A stretch of DNA of 64,000 nucleotides, taken from positions 146,399,017 through 146,463,016 of the forward strand of contig NC_088099.1 of NCBI RefSeq assembly GCF_036370855.1, given 5' to 3'. Below, in pieces: positions 1-11,300 of the stretch (its first letter is position 1; every line of letters starts with the position of its first letter). The DNA comes from Dromaius novaehollandiae. Its lineage: Eukaryota > Chordata > Aves > Casuariiformes > Dromaiidae. The translations under genes were made by a program, and so were the position numbers. The notes under the pieces were generated by a model. It worked only from the letters and a program-made list of their open reading frames with translations, was not told the origin of the DNA and did not search any database.

Positions 1-334
1 GGGATGCTGTATGTTTTTACATCAAATAGAATGGCTGAGTCGAAGACAAAATAAGTGAAAAGTTGTTCTGATTGTTTGGTCAGCATTTATTTCACCAAAA
101 GCTAAATGGGTTGCAATAAATCTGTCACATGTTATGCAACAGATAACATACAGTCTACTTGTTTTCAGTATCTCCTATCCTATAAGTTTTCAAGTCACAG
201 CATATAACCAGGAAAGCACTGGTCTAGCATAAGAAATGTTATGGACTAGAAGTATTTGCCGGTATCTTCTCAAGCTTTCCTGGAATCCTAAGCCACTCTG
301 ATCTTGACATTTTCTTCTGCTTCTCTCTTGAAAG

Positions 335-430
335 GAAATCTACGCTCCTAAAATTCAAGAATTTGCTTATGTCACTGATGGTGCTTGCAGTGAAGATGAT
401 ATAATAAGAATGGAACTTATTATGTTAAAG
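335..430 (+). CDS. CCNE2: CCNE2 coding exon a (32 codons)
   Basis: Acceptor ...TTGAAAG at 334; donor AAAG|GTAATA. Phase 0 at both ends. Encodes [16 protein letters not shown] through MELIMLK, the end of the N-terminal cyclin box. Confidence 0.95.
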
Positions 431-3400
431 GTAATAACTTCACTCTACTTGCAAGGACTGGCTGAATGAGTGTTGGCTGAGCCTTGTGTTTTAATGTAGT
501 TTACTTGCTTACAGATGGAACATCTCTAGTATGTCCCTCTTTCTGCAAAACAATGAAACCTTCATGTTCATTGTATAAACAGTCTAAAGGCCACGGCTGG
601 GCTGAAGTCGCTGTTTGTACTCTGCTAGAAAAGGACAGGTTTCTCATGCCTGTATGGAAAGGCAGGCTCTCGGCAATAAGGCCAGCTACAGGATAAACCA
701 GAAGGCTATTGCTGAAATGTACTGCGCCTGCTAAGGTCCCTCACTGTCTATGAACTGGAGCCTCTAGAAGGAGTAGGCAAAGCACTGGCGCACGCAGCTC
801 AACACTCCTTGTATTGCAAAGGATCTATTTTTACTGTTGCAGAGTTTCTTATGAGCTTATTCTTCCTTAGCAGTAGATGCTAGCTGCAGGTTCAGACATT
901 TTGAGGGAAATATTCTACTTTCCCAATTTCTGAATGGGAAAGAGATGTTAGATTCAACTGCACGGGTATAGTAAAGGGATTGAGATAAATGTGCTTTTGT
1001 GCTGATTGTAATCCAGCTTTTTCAAAAAGTAATGAAAATGCAATCTGAAAAGAATATTTGTACTTGAAACTGTAGCAACTCTTTAATATCTTTCAAGAAC
1101 CTGTTCAATAAGATGAGCTAACTCAGAAGGGGGAGGTTTGGGAAAAGAGAGCAGAGCACAAAACTATCTTTGCATGGCTTAAGGTACTTAAATGTTTAAT
1201 ATTTACAGGCTTTAAAGTGGGAACTCTGTCCGGTGACGATCATCTCTTGGCTGAACCTTTACCTGCAAGTGGATGCTCTGAAGGATGTTCCAAAAGTGCT
1301 GCTACCTCAGTATTCTCAGGAAAAATTCATTCAGATAGCACAGGTAGGTAGTAAGCTGTATAGCAATACACCGTTTTGGGGCAATTACAAGCACAACTAT
1401 ACATTATACTTGGAAAGGCTTTAAAGAATGCTTTTCCTTGTTTCACCACATTTATTGCTTCGTAAAGGAATGTACAAATTTGACCCTCTCAGAGAACTTT
1501 ATACTGAGGCTTTGAGGAGAAGTACCCATGTGTATTTTGTTTCCCTGCTCTCAGCTATTTTAAGACTGTACTTTACACTGGAAAAATACAAATCTAGTTG
1601 CTACGCGCTATAGTTCTGCAAACAACAGGCAGTAGCAACAGCTCTTGAGAGTAGGGTGATAATGTAAAGCTGTTTAGGGACAGGTAATGGTGTCTAGCTG
1701 TATTATCTGTAACAATGTTCCTGTGTATTTGTCTGGAATGCAGACTGAGAGGTGTTTGACTCTATTTTGAAACTAGGATGGTTCAATTTTTGTGGGTGTG
1801 TATTGTGTCCAGCCTCGGGGAGTCTTAGTAAAGAGAAGGCTGGTCTAATTCACTGAGCTCCTAAGTATTTTTATTTATAAGACCCTCCCGGAGCTCTGCA
1901 AAGAGCTTAAAAGTGTACTTAAATTTGCACTAACAAAGCCTTCTGCATGTTACTGCTAGAAGAGCAAATTGTCTTGCATCGTAATTCTGTGACACCAACT
2001 TTAAGTGAAATTGGTGCTGAAGATAAACTAGACGCATGTGACTGTAAAAAGTACAGCTATGTATGTGCTACAGACAAGACTGTAGGAGAACTAGTGTATG
2101 CGTTGCAGTTCCTCAGGCAAGATTATACTAAAGTATCTTCTTGTTAAAATTTGTAACTCTTACTTCCTCAGCTCTTAGACCTGTGTATTCTGGATGTGAA
2201 TTCTTTGGACTTCCAGTATAGAACACTAGCTGCTGCTGCACTCTGCCACTATACCTCAATCGAAGTAGTTAAGAAAGCTTCAGGTAAGACTAGAAGAAGC
2301 CTTTGTAGGTCTTAGCATTGTATGCTAAGAGCATATTGGTTTATCAGGCTGCAAAAGAACAAAAACTACACAGACATTAGGTTTGTTCTTTTGTTTTGTG
2401 GGTTTTCCTAGTTTCACTTCCTTCCTATCAGTTTCAAACATTACGAAGGCTTGAAAAAGAAGGAAACACTTTCAGAAGCAGAGCGTTATCTAGGGGAACT
2501 AAGCATGTTCTTGCTTTTGGGATAATACTGCTGCCTTGTGAATTCCAGTCGTTTTAGGGATCATTAGCAGTTCATTATTTGGCTCCTTTTCTTCCTGACA
2601 TGTTTGCAAGCAGTCATCCCTGGCTGTCAGCAGCATTCAATTAACCTTGGTGCTAACGCCTACAAGTCTGTCTCTTACTAAGAGCAAACTCATGTAACTA
2701 AATTCAGCACTTGGGTGTTGCTCAAGATAAACTTAAAAGACTGCAGCATAATGTACAGTTTTATAGTGTGCATCTAAATCTAGAGCTCAAGTTGAAAGAA
2801 AAAGTCACTGTAGGTTAACTGTTACTTTCCCCTTTCCTGGTAAGCAAGGAGAATCTTAACTGCCACAGAGCTGCTTTTTTTTGCAGGTGGCCTGTGGTCA
2901 CTGCCCTCTGCTCTGCCCCAACCTTTTGACATAACAAGCACAAAGAAACATGGGTGGTTTTCTTGTAGGAAGCTTCTGTACTTTTACATGCATGTGTGGT
3001 GGTGTTTCTTTTTTTTATTTATTTATGACCCTATTAGAACTCTGGCTAATAAATATTGTACAACTCTTTCATGATGTATAAATGTACTACTGTGTTTTGC
3101 CCTTTAGGCTTGGACTGGGACAGCATCTCCGAATGTGTAGAATGGATGGTTCCTTTTGCAAACGTGACAAGAAAAGTCCCTGTGAAACTGAAAAATTTTA
3201 AGAAGGTTGCAGTAGAAGATCGACATAATATTCAAACGCACACAAGTTACTTGGACATGCTGGTATGTGGTCTGTGTATTTGCCATTCAGGCATTTGATA
3301 GTGCGTTATATGCCTCTTCCAATGTATATCATCATCATCAAGCATAAGTAAGAAGCAAAAGGCTACGGGCTGCTGACTGCAGTGAGCCCACTTGTGTTGG

Positions 3401-3812
3401 CTCAAATGAGCGAGGCCAGGTGCTGGCAGGTCAGGGTTTGCACAGCCTTAATGTTTTGGGAGAAATGATGCACTTTACCATAACACTCACAAGTTGTAAG
3501 CAAAGGTTTGGATAAGAATTACAGGGGAAGTGTTTAAAAGATGGTAACTTCGTCAGGTAACAACCTTTTCAGTTTTGTAGTCAGTTTCGTAACTAAGGCG
3601 TACTTGAATTGTACCAGCAGTATGAGAGAAGCTTCTGAAATGCTTGCAAAACCAACAAGTAGAAATTGGTACCATGTGTTTAATTCTTGTTGTCTTCCCT
3701 TTCTACACAGGAAGAAGTTAATAGTGGAGCAGCATCTACAGCCCCAGGTCAGTTATCACCAGTGTCTACAGGAGGAATAATAACACCTCCCAAAAGCACA
3801 GAGAAGAAATGA
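335..3812 (+). CDS. CCNE2: Cyclin E2, C-terminal half (5 coding exons, 5' end outside window)
   Basis: G1/S cyclin that activates CDK2 in the nucleus. Exons at 335-430, 1209-1343, 2172-2283, 3108-3262 and 3711-3812 join in phase to give 199 residues plus TGA. The product reads from the end of the N-terminal cyclin box ([20 protein letters not shown]) through the C-terminal cyclin fold ([67 protein letters not shown]). The C-terminus holds a TPPKS motif, the Fbw7 phosphodegron type known in E cyclins. All introns are GT-AG. The human protein has 404 residues, so about half is present; the missing exons should lie to the left. DACSEDD/IQTH-type sequence and the TPPKSTEK tail favour E2 over E1. 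The tail after TPPKSTEK is shorter than I recall in human (ends in KK). The identification is from remembered family sequence. Confidence 0.96.
1209..1343 (+). CDS. CCNE2: CCNE2 coding exon b (45 codons)
   Basis: Acceptor TTTACAG, donor CACAG|GTAGGT, phase 0 at both ends. Encodes [16 protein letters not shown] through [12 protein letters not shown], the start of the C-terminal cyclin domain. Confidence 0.95.
2172..2283 (+). CDS. CCNE2: CCNE2 coding exon c
   Basis: Acceptor CTTCCTCAG, donor TTCAG|GTAAGA, ends in phase 1. Encodes [17 protein letters not shown] through [10 protein letters not shown] in the C-terminal cyclin domain. Confidence 0.95.
3108..3262 (+). CDS. CCNE2: CCNE2 coding exon d
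   Basis: Acceptor CCCTTTAG, donor GCTG|GTATGT. Encodes [17 protein letters not shown] through HTSYLDML, the end of the cyclin fold. Confidence 0.95.
3711..3812 (+). CDS. CCNE2: CCNE2 last coding exon with TPPKS degron and stop
   Basis: Acceptor CTACACAG at 3710. Encodes [17 protein letters not shown] through [10 protein letters not shown], then TGA at 3810-3812. The TPPKS motif corresponds to the E-cyclin Fbw7 phosphodegron. Confidence 0.94.
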   Translation, partial: EEVNSGAASTAPGQLSPVSTGGIITPPKSTEKK

Positions 3813-5090
3813 AAACTGAGCAACAACCATCATGAACAGTCCCAGAAGCAGGACTTGGTGCTACAAAACAAGACCATACTAAAGTTGACTCCCTCTAGTG
3901 CTCTGTACTGCTATTCAAGATGAGCAGTAGAAGACATGTTATACTGAGCAAGGGATGGAAATTAAGACCTCCTCCTACAGACTTGACAAAAGAATTTTTA
4001 GGCCAAGTGTCCTTTTCTGTGTGAACACAGGAGGCTGGACTACTCTGGTCCATTCTCAAACAGAACTAGTTCAACTCTGAACATTCCTAATTTAAATTAT
4101 GAATTATGGATTTCAAGAACTTGTTTTGAAAGGGCTGAGTGGCAAAGCTTGGTCACTCAACTCACATGTCAAACTTGCTTTAATTTGGGATAGCCATACA
4201 GGAGAACTTGATGACAGTTTGTACATATTACCTATTCTTGACTCTTTTCTTTTCTTGGTATGGGCAGAGCTTAATGTCTAAACTTAGTCATTCTATGAGC
4301 TCAGGTGGAGGATTACAGAGGTCAGTGGTTAAGCAGTTTACTCTTCTAAAACCACTCTGCCACTGCATTAAGGTGTAGTCAGCCCTGGATCAAATTCTAG
4401 CTCTACAGGAGGCTGATGAATTTAAGATAGCTTTAGGGCTACTGTAAATGAATTCTTAAAGTGTAAATTTAAGAATATCATTGACCTCAGGTAATAAGAG
4501 TACAAGTAAAGAATGTGCTGAAGTAACCTTAACTGGAAGAAGTGCAGTCCTTGAAGGAAGGAGTTCTATTTGATAAGAGCCAACTATCAACTTTCAAAAG
4601 ACAGAAATGGAGCTAGAACTGAAGAGGGTATGGAAAAAAAAAATCTGAATTGCTGGTACTCTATACAACCACTCAAGTAGTATGAACAGTATTTTTAAAA
4701 GCAACTGTGGAGCTGTATTTTATCAGTGTTTATAAGCAGCATTAACTACTGTTTTCCTTGGAATATTCACTACCTCTGCCTATGAGGTGCTTAACATCTG
4801 CTGAAGGAGATAGTACTGAGAAAGGTGGATGTCATTCCTCCCTTTTTCAAGATGCTCCTACCTGTATCTCCCTTCTAGCAGTAACAATTTTGTATAACCT
4901 TGAGCAGTTCATGAAACTGCACTTGAGCTTCAAATGACACCAGTGTCATTTTTTTTTAAATGTTGTATTAAACTTGAGCTCTTTCACTCTTAACTTAGCA
5001 AACTTGAATTCATTGCTTCTTTGAACAATGCATTGTGGAACTAGCTTAAGTTGTTTCAGGCCTTCTGTACAGTTTGTAAAAATAAGGGGG

Positions 5091-5096
5091 TTTATT
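5091..5096 (-). terminator. INTS8: Candidate INTS8 poly(A) signal AATAAA
   Basis: TTTATT on the + strand reads AATAAA on the - strand, 136 bases past the INTS8 stop and inside the CCNE2 3'UTR. A weaker TATAAA (5207-5212) lies closer to the stop. If this signal is used, INTS8 mRNA ends near 5070-5080 and overlaps CCNE2 mRNA by about 110 nt. Confidence 0.55.
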
Positions 5097-5168
5097 ATAA
5101 TATTTCATCTATTTCTAAAAGAAAGATACACTGTAAATGTTGTATAAAAATTTAAATGAATTTAAAAA

Positions 5169-5174
5169 AATAAA
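5169..5174 (+). terminator. CCNE2: CCNE2 poly(A) signal AATAAA
   Basis: AATAAA on the + strand, followed by a TTTTTT-rich stretch about 20 bases downstream that could act as the downstream element. It is the only perfect hexamer near the expected 3' end. Confidence 0.75.
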
Positions 5175-5231
5175 AGCATTGAAAGATTTTTTCCAATTTC
5201 ACCCATTTTATAAGAATTTTCCACCATTAAC

Positions 5232-5348
5232 TTAAAAGTAAAGTTTTGCCATTGCTTGAAGAAATTTCTTTTTTCTTCTCTGTGCAGCAAGTTGTAGGAC
5301 TTCCTCAGGATTACTAGCATTCAGCTCTGTCTGGCCAATAGCTTTAAT
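5232..5348 (-). CDS. INTS8: INTS8 exon 27 with stop (residues 958-995)
   Basis: Acceptor ATTTCCAG. Encodes IKAIGQTELNASNPEEV through QAMAKLYF, then TAA at 5232-5234. Confidence 0.96.
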   Translation of the reverse strand: MKAIGQTELNASNPEEVLQLAAQRRKKKFLQAMAKLYF

Positions 5349-8300
5349 CTGGAAATAAAAAAGACGACATCACTAGCAGAAGTCATTCTAGTAAAGCTAG
5401 CCCATTACAAGACTTTTTCAGCATTAGTTCAAGAAGAGGTGATTATTTCAATAACATACTATGCTATCCTACCCCCAAACCATCTAATTACAAGTTTACA
5501 TCAGCATCCATGCTCTAGTAAAAATTACACAAGAATGTAAAACTGGAAGTGGCAATTCTTTTCAAAGAGAGTGGCTTCAGGGAGGGAAAGAAACACTAAA
5601 AAGATCCCACTACCCCAAAAGCACTGTGTTTTAACTTACTGCTATTTGTCTTTTGTCTGTCTCACCTCTTTTATGGTGGAGATCTGAAGGAAAGTCAAGA
5701 AAAGATATATGTGTAGGACAAAAAATAGCACCTAACTTTGGGATCCTACCTCATTTATAAATATTGTGTAGAAACACTTCCTTAAGCAAAGTAATTGCCA
5801 TGGTAGGAAGTCTGACTCTAGTACAAAATGCAGCTGACAACAGGTAAAACTGACTTTTTCCAGACCTGGACATCCCATAAAAATTGTTTCTTCAGTAATT
5901 GCTAATGAAAGGATACATGTCAAATACTCCAAAATTGTGACATCCCAGATATAGTCATAATAGGAATCCATAGCATCATGACTGAAAGAGAATATTGGTT
6001 AGATTATTTAACATGTTTACAAAAGCATTATGTATATAATATGTACATAACATGCAGATAACAATGTACACAATAAATGTACAGCTGTATAATAATTTTT
6101 GTTGTAGTATTTACCTGTTTTGTTCCTGAAGTGCCTTAAATGCAGTTTTATAGTCTACTTCTCTGAGGAATTGGCATAAAATAGCTACCTATAAGGAAAG
6201 ACTCCAGCTGACTTTCACAGGCTTAGCTCCCCACAAACCTAAATTTGCTACAAAATGCATCAGTAATTCCAGTTTCTAGACTTAGCAACTTTTAAGTATC
6301 TAAGCTTCAAGAGCCTACATAACTCATTCTAAAATAAAGTGCAATAGCTTAAAAAGTTCTACCCAAATGGGAAGAGACTGACCCAGCTCCCAAATTTCCA
6401 AATATTTGTTAGGCTCTGATTTAATGTAAATCTTGCTGCTTCTTGGGGAATAAACAATCCCACTGCACAAAGTTACCACATGTGGTTATCAAGCTGAATA
6501 AAGCCCGATTCCCAACACCCCATGGATGTAGCATTCTCTCTCAGCTTTTAGGATGTAATTTCTTTTGTAGAGGACATGACAAAAAAAAAACAAAAAACAA
6601 AAAAAAACCCAAAACAAAACAAAAGGAATGGACTACTACTACTTTTGCAACATTTCCAAACATAGGTTTTTCTTGTTAATTCAGGTCAAATTAGTGCCCA
6701 AGAAGCAACAATAACAACAAAAAACCCCTTATATATTTTTTTGATTGCAGATTGGATTTAGAAGGCAAGGTAGATTCAGTTTGAGTTTTTAAAAATCCCA
6801 TTTTAAAATAAAAAATATTTGAAGACTAATGTTTTATTTAATGCTGTTTCAGCTCTTACCTGGGTGTGACAGTTAAGTAAAGAGCAACACTTTATCATTC
6901 TCTTTATCACCTACAGAGCAGTTAAAAAAGAAAAGCAACTTTAAAAATACTAGTATTGGAACACAAACAGCAACATTTTTTCCATTTTTTTTTAAAAAAA
7001 GACCAACTAAAGAATTAAATCTACATTCTCTTAACTAAAAAAAAAATCAGAGTTTTTTTTGTTTTAGCACAGCAGATTAACTGAGCTTTTATCACTTCAG
7101 GAAAATACAAAAAAGCACGACAGGTGTTTTACAGAACAAAGCTTTACAGATGTCATTTGTAAAAAAAACCCCACTGTGGCCTAATAAAAAGCTTTGTCTT
7201 TACTTCCTCCCATGCACCAAAAAGCCAACATCCTGACTTATGTCAGAAAGGCACAGCAAGTGGGCTTTGGACAAACGCTCTAGCACCAAGCCAAACACAT
7301 GCTGGCAAGCAGCAGAGCTAATACGCGAAGGCACAGGAGCCAGTCGGCATTCCTGGACCACTGTAGGCTGGCACAAAGTATAGCCCACACTGGGCCCCAA
7401 ATCCTCAAAATCCCAGATGACATCTGAAGCTCTTGCACAGGGTAAGAAAATAACTTCTTTCTCTGGGTCTACACAGTCACTACAAGCAGTGATTTCCTAC
7501 TGCCCACTGGAATGCTCTCTACAAGTAATACTACGGCTTCCTGATGAATAAGACAACTGACAAATCATTTAGTACACCAACTTTAATGGAGCCAGATGCA
7601 AAGTCATAGGAACATGCTATTCAGAGTGCCACATCTCTGTCACACTCTGACAGTGGCAAGTTACAGTCCTACCTATATCTGAACAACCCCACACAACACT
7701 GCAACACAGCTTTGTTCACCACCACAGTCTGGAGAAAAGATACAAGTGCGTCTGTGTGGGAACTAGATGATATTTAAGAGAGAAAATTATGGTTACACTA
7801 ACCATCACACAGGGAGCCAATGCTGTCTAGACCTTACTACTAATGTCATCCACACCCCTCATTCGTGCTAGCTACAGCAGGCAGTATTTTAGAAATACTT
7901 AGACATTTAGGAAACATTACTGTTTGCACACATCATGGGTGCAAGCAAGCAGGCTACATCCACGTGATGCCAGCACCAGAAGTTCAGTGGTAAACCCACA
8001 GCGGACATCTCAGTGGGCTGCATGCGCCAGTGGGCACTTGGTGAGGAACAGCAGGTGCAGTTGTGCTATCCCGAGCTGGTCTGCCTGCCCAGCACTGTGC
8101 AACTTGGTGCAGCGCCACAGGGGCAAGCTCAGGGATCACCCCACCGTGTTTCATTCCACAGGATATAAACATGCTCTTGGCTTTTTTACTTGCTCGCTGC
8201 CACACTAAAGTCCATTATCAGGTATTTCTCAGTTGATAGCTCTGCACACTCTATCTCAACAAGTTAATACAAAAGCCTTCTGTGCTTCAGCAAAGTAGAA

Positions 8301-11300
8301 GCTGCGGATTTTCCATGACTTCCAAGCAATAAAGAAAACAGATCTGTGTGGATTCATATCCTTAAATGCAACAGCTAAATATACATATTCCTGTAGCTTT
8401 TAAGTTTTTTGGTTTTTGGTTTTTTTTTTAAAGCTTTTGTTTAGTAGTTTTATGCTTCCAGAGCATTAGGATGCTGACTGAATTCCAGGAGGATATTTTT
8501 GTATATCTAAATCACATTTAACAGATTATCTTACCTGGTCTGTGTATACATCTGGTGGTACCATTTTATTAAAGAAATCTGAGCATACAGCTCCTGCCTG
8601 TAGATAATAGTGAAGGGCTGCTGAATATTGATTTGTGGCTGTAGTGGAAAAAAGCAAAACAAAGCCTTAAGAGTAAACAGCAGTTTTCTAGGACTCAGAT
8701 GAATTGTTTATAGAATTATTCAGATCCAAACATCTCACAGTTGAATTCTACTTGGAAAATGACTTGCATATTTTAAAAAGTACATGTACACAGTGATACA
8801 CAACTACACAATCAGGAAAACCAGCAATAAAGGTGAAGCTGTGACTTTTGAGAATTACCATTTTTTTGTTCGTTTGTTTTAACTTTTCAGGTATTTGATC
8901 TTCCACTCTAAGGTTGACAGATTTAAAAGTTGCTTGTTTCCATCTAACTTAGCACATGGATGTAGTGAAGGAGCTTAGCTGGTTTGAGTTAGAGAGGGCC
9001 AGTTGATGCCACCACATAGATCTCCTGGTTCAGTACTAGTTTTACTCCCAGCAAGTTCAAACCAGCCCTCAGGCAGCCTTCAGAGGCTCTGCAGAGTTGG
9101 AGCAGTCTGCCTGTTCCTACAGGTGCTTAAATACAGACCTGCCATACACTATGAGTGCTCTAATGGTGACACTTTCTGGTATTAGCCTCTGAGGCTCCCC
9201 ACACAAAAAACCCTCCCTCCTGGAAGTTGTTCCACTTTGTACAAGTAAATGCTATCAGTTCATGACCTTGAATCAGCTCTCCCACATCCAAGGTGAGAGC
9301 CCTAAACACTGGACTACACAGACTCTTTCTCCCCTCTGAGGACTATAAAGCATGTTCTGAACAAATCTGTGTCCTTCTGAAGCAACAGGCTAGAATTTCT
9401 GCACTGCATCTCACTGCACAACAAAGACAACCTTCCAGTCCAGAACACACGTCTCCTCCTGTGAGAGACTAAAGCATCCACAGATAGATGGCTGAGAGAC
9501 AGCACATACCCTGGCTTATTGTCAGAAAGGAGCAATTTGGCTTAGATGCTACATTCCACTAGAATGGTCTTAACAGAGAAGTTAACAGTTTCAGTGCCCA
9601 GAATTTGCCTTGCTTTATGGCCTGGTTCTGCTGGCTGCTCCCAGCTGATGAGCAAGGATAAGCACTGGGGAAGTGGCAGATAAGGGTTGAAAGACCAGGA
9701 AGAGCTTCCCACCCCAACCAGTACTGAACCAGGAGCTCATGCTCCCTCATTTACAAATCCTAGATGCTTTCCTATATAGCAGATCCTCTTGATTCTGCTC
9801 ATCTTCTACCCCAGTGAAGTTACCACTTTTAAAAGCAAGTACTATCCACGCAACTTTTCACTCACTTGGAAACTCCAATGCTACACATACACATAATTTT
9901 TCCACTCAGGGACCAACTGCTCCCATCAAAAAAGCAAAGCTAGCAGCGACCCTTACTGTAAAGTTTTCCTTACCCTAAAAGCAAGTCTGCACAACCTGTT
10001 GGAAGCTCAGTCTCCGGGCCTAAAAGTCTTCCCGGGGAAATTCACTTACACTATTGCCTCCAAAGAAACCTTTTAAACACATATACCACTTCAGCTTCTT
10101 TTCATAAAAGTGAGTACAGGAAATACAAGGAGTGCTAGGAGCATACGCAAATCTGAGAAAGAAACAAGGTGCCCCTACACATATGCTAAAAACAGATCTT
10201 TGTTTCACTTACCAAAATAAATATCTGCTTGGATAATTAACCAGAAGTGGTTGTTTGAGTTGATAGTCAATGCATAGCTCACTAGCTCTTTTACTGTAAC
10301 AGCCACAGCTTCAAAATCCACTGACTGAAGGCTAAATGGAAAAAAAGAAAGAATTCCTAAATGAGCTTTAAAAACAGTAATTTGATTTCATATCTAGTTC
10401 AAGTCCAAAGCAATTTGCATTAAATATGAGACAAAAATAACTCCAGTAAAGATTTAAAGTTACTACAACTACTGTTCAAATGTTTTAATACAGTAAATAT
10501 GACAGGACAAATATCATTCACAGACTTGGACACAAAGTCAGAATTTTTCTGCGACTGATACCCCAGAAGGGTTTCTTGCAAGAATGTATGTCCTCAGTTT
10601 CAAGAAGTATGGAAAGACAAGGGAAACTGCTACAAATTTATTACAGCATCTGTGTGAATGGCCACACACAGCAACCTCTAGAGGTAGAAAATTTGAGTAG
10701 CTAACTTAGCAAGGAAGGCTGGTAGTAGCTTGGCAGATTGCTTGGACAGGCTTGATCATGGCTCATGTGGATTCTCCATTCTTAAAAATACAGTCTTTCT
10801 CACCCTGTTGAGAAATTCTGGTACCAGATGGAAAACCATCTTCTTATTGGGTTTACAATATACATGGAAGTGCGAACCAATAACAAAACTATCCAAGCAG
10901 ACCAATTAAGGCACATTAATGACATTAAACTTTGCACACTTACTTTCTTTATGCTCACAGGCATATTGCATATTCAGTCTAGAACAGTGAAGTTCTAGCT
11001 CCACAAAGCCTCCAAACAATAATTATAGAAATAATTAAAAGTATTAATGAGCACTGTGCTATCCAGCCAGGACAAATCAATATATACCATATGCCACTTA
11101 ATATTTGGCAGTTATTCAAACACACCTCTCAAAGCAAAAAATATTAGTTATTAAATGCTAGTTATTCTGTACTAAAATATTAATTAGTTTACACAGTTAC
11201 ATACAGCTCAATAAAGCACACAAAAACCCCTTCATTTCTTGTGCCTGCATCTCCATCAGGAGCAGCAAAGCAGGAACAAAAACTCCATGCAATCAGACCA

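Larger units (their letters stand above)
3813..5190 (+). other. CCNE2: CCNE2 3' untranslated region
   Basis: Runs from the TGA to a poly(A) signal at 5169-5174, about 1.38 kb without a long reading frame. It contains one Pumilio-type element (TGTACATA, 4220-4227), a TTTTAT CPE-like hexamer (4718-4723), a CAGTATT seven-mer (miR-200b/c class, 4687-4693) and a CTACCTC seven-mer (let-7 class, 4770-4776). The short motifs are seen; their function is not shown. The exact cleavage site is inferred. Confidence 0.75.
5075..5231 (-). other. INTS8: INTS8 3' untranslated region (inferred extent)
   Basis: From the INTS8 stop to just past the AATAAA at 5096-5091. It is very short and antisense to the end of the CCNE2 3'UTR. 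The end point is inferred from the hexamer only. Confidence 0.5.
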
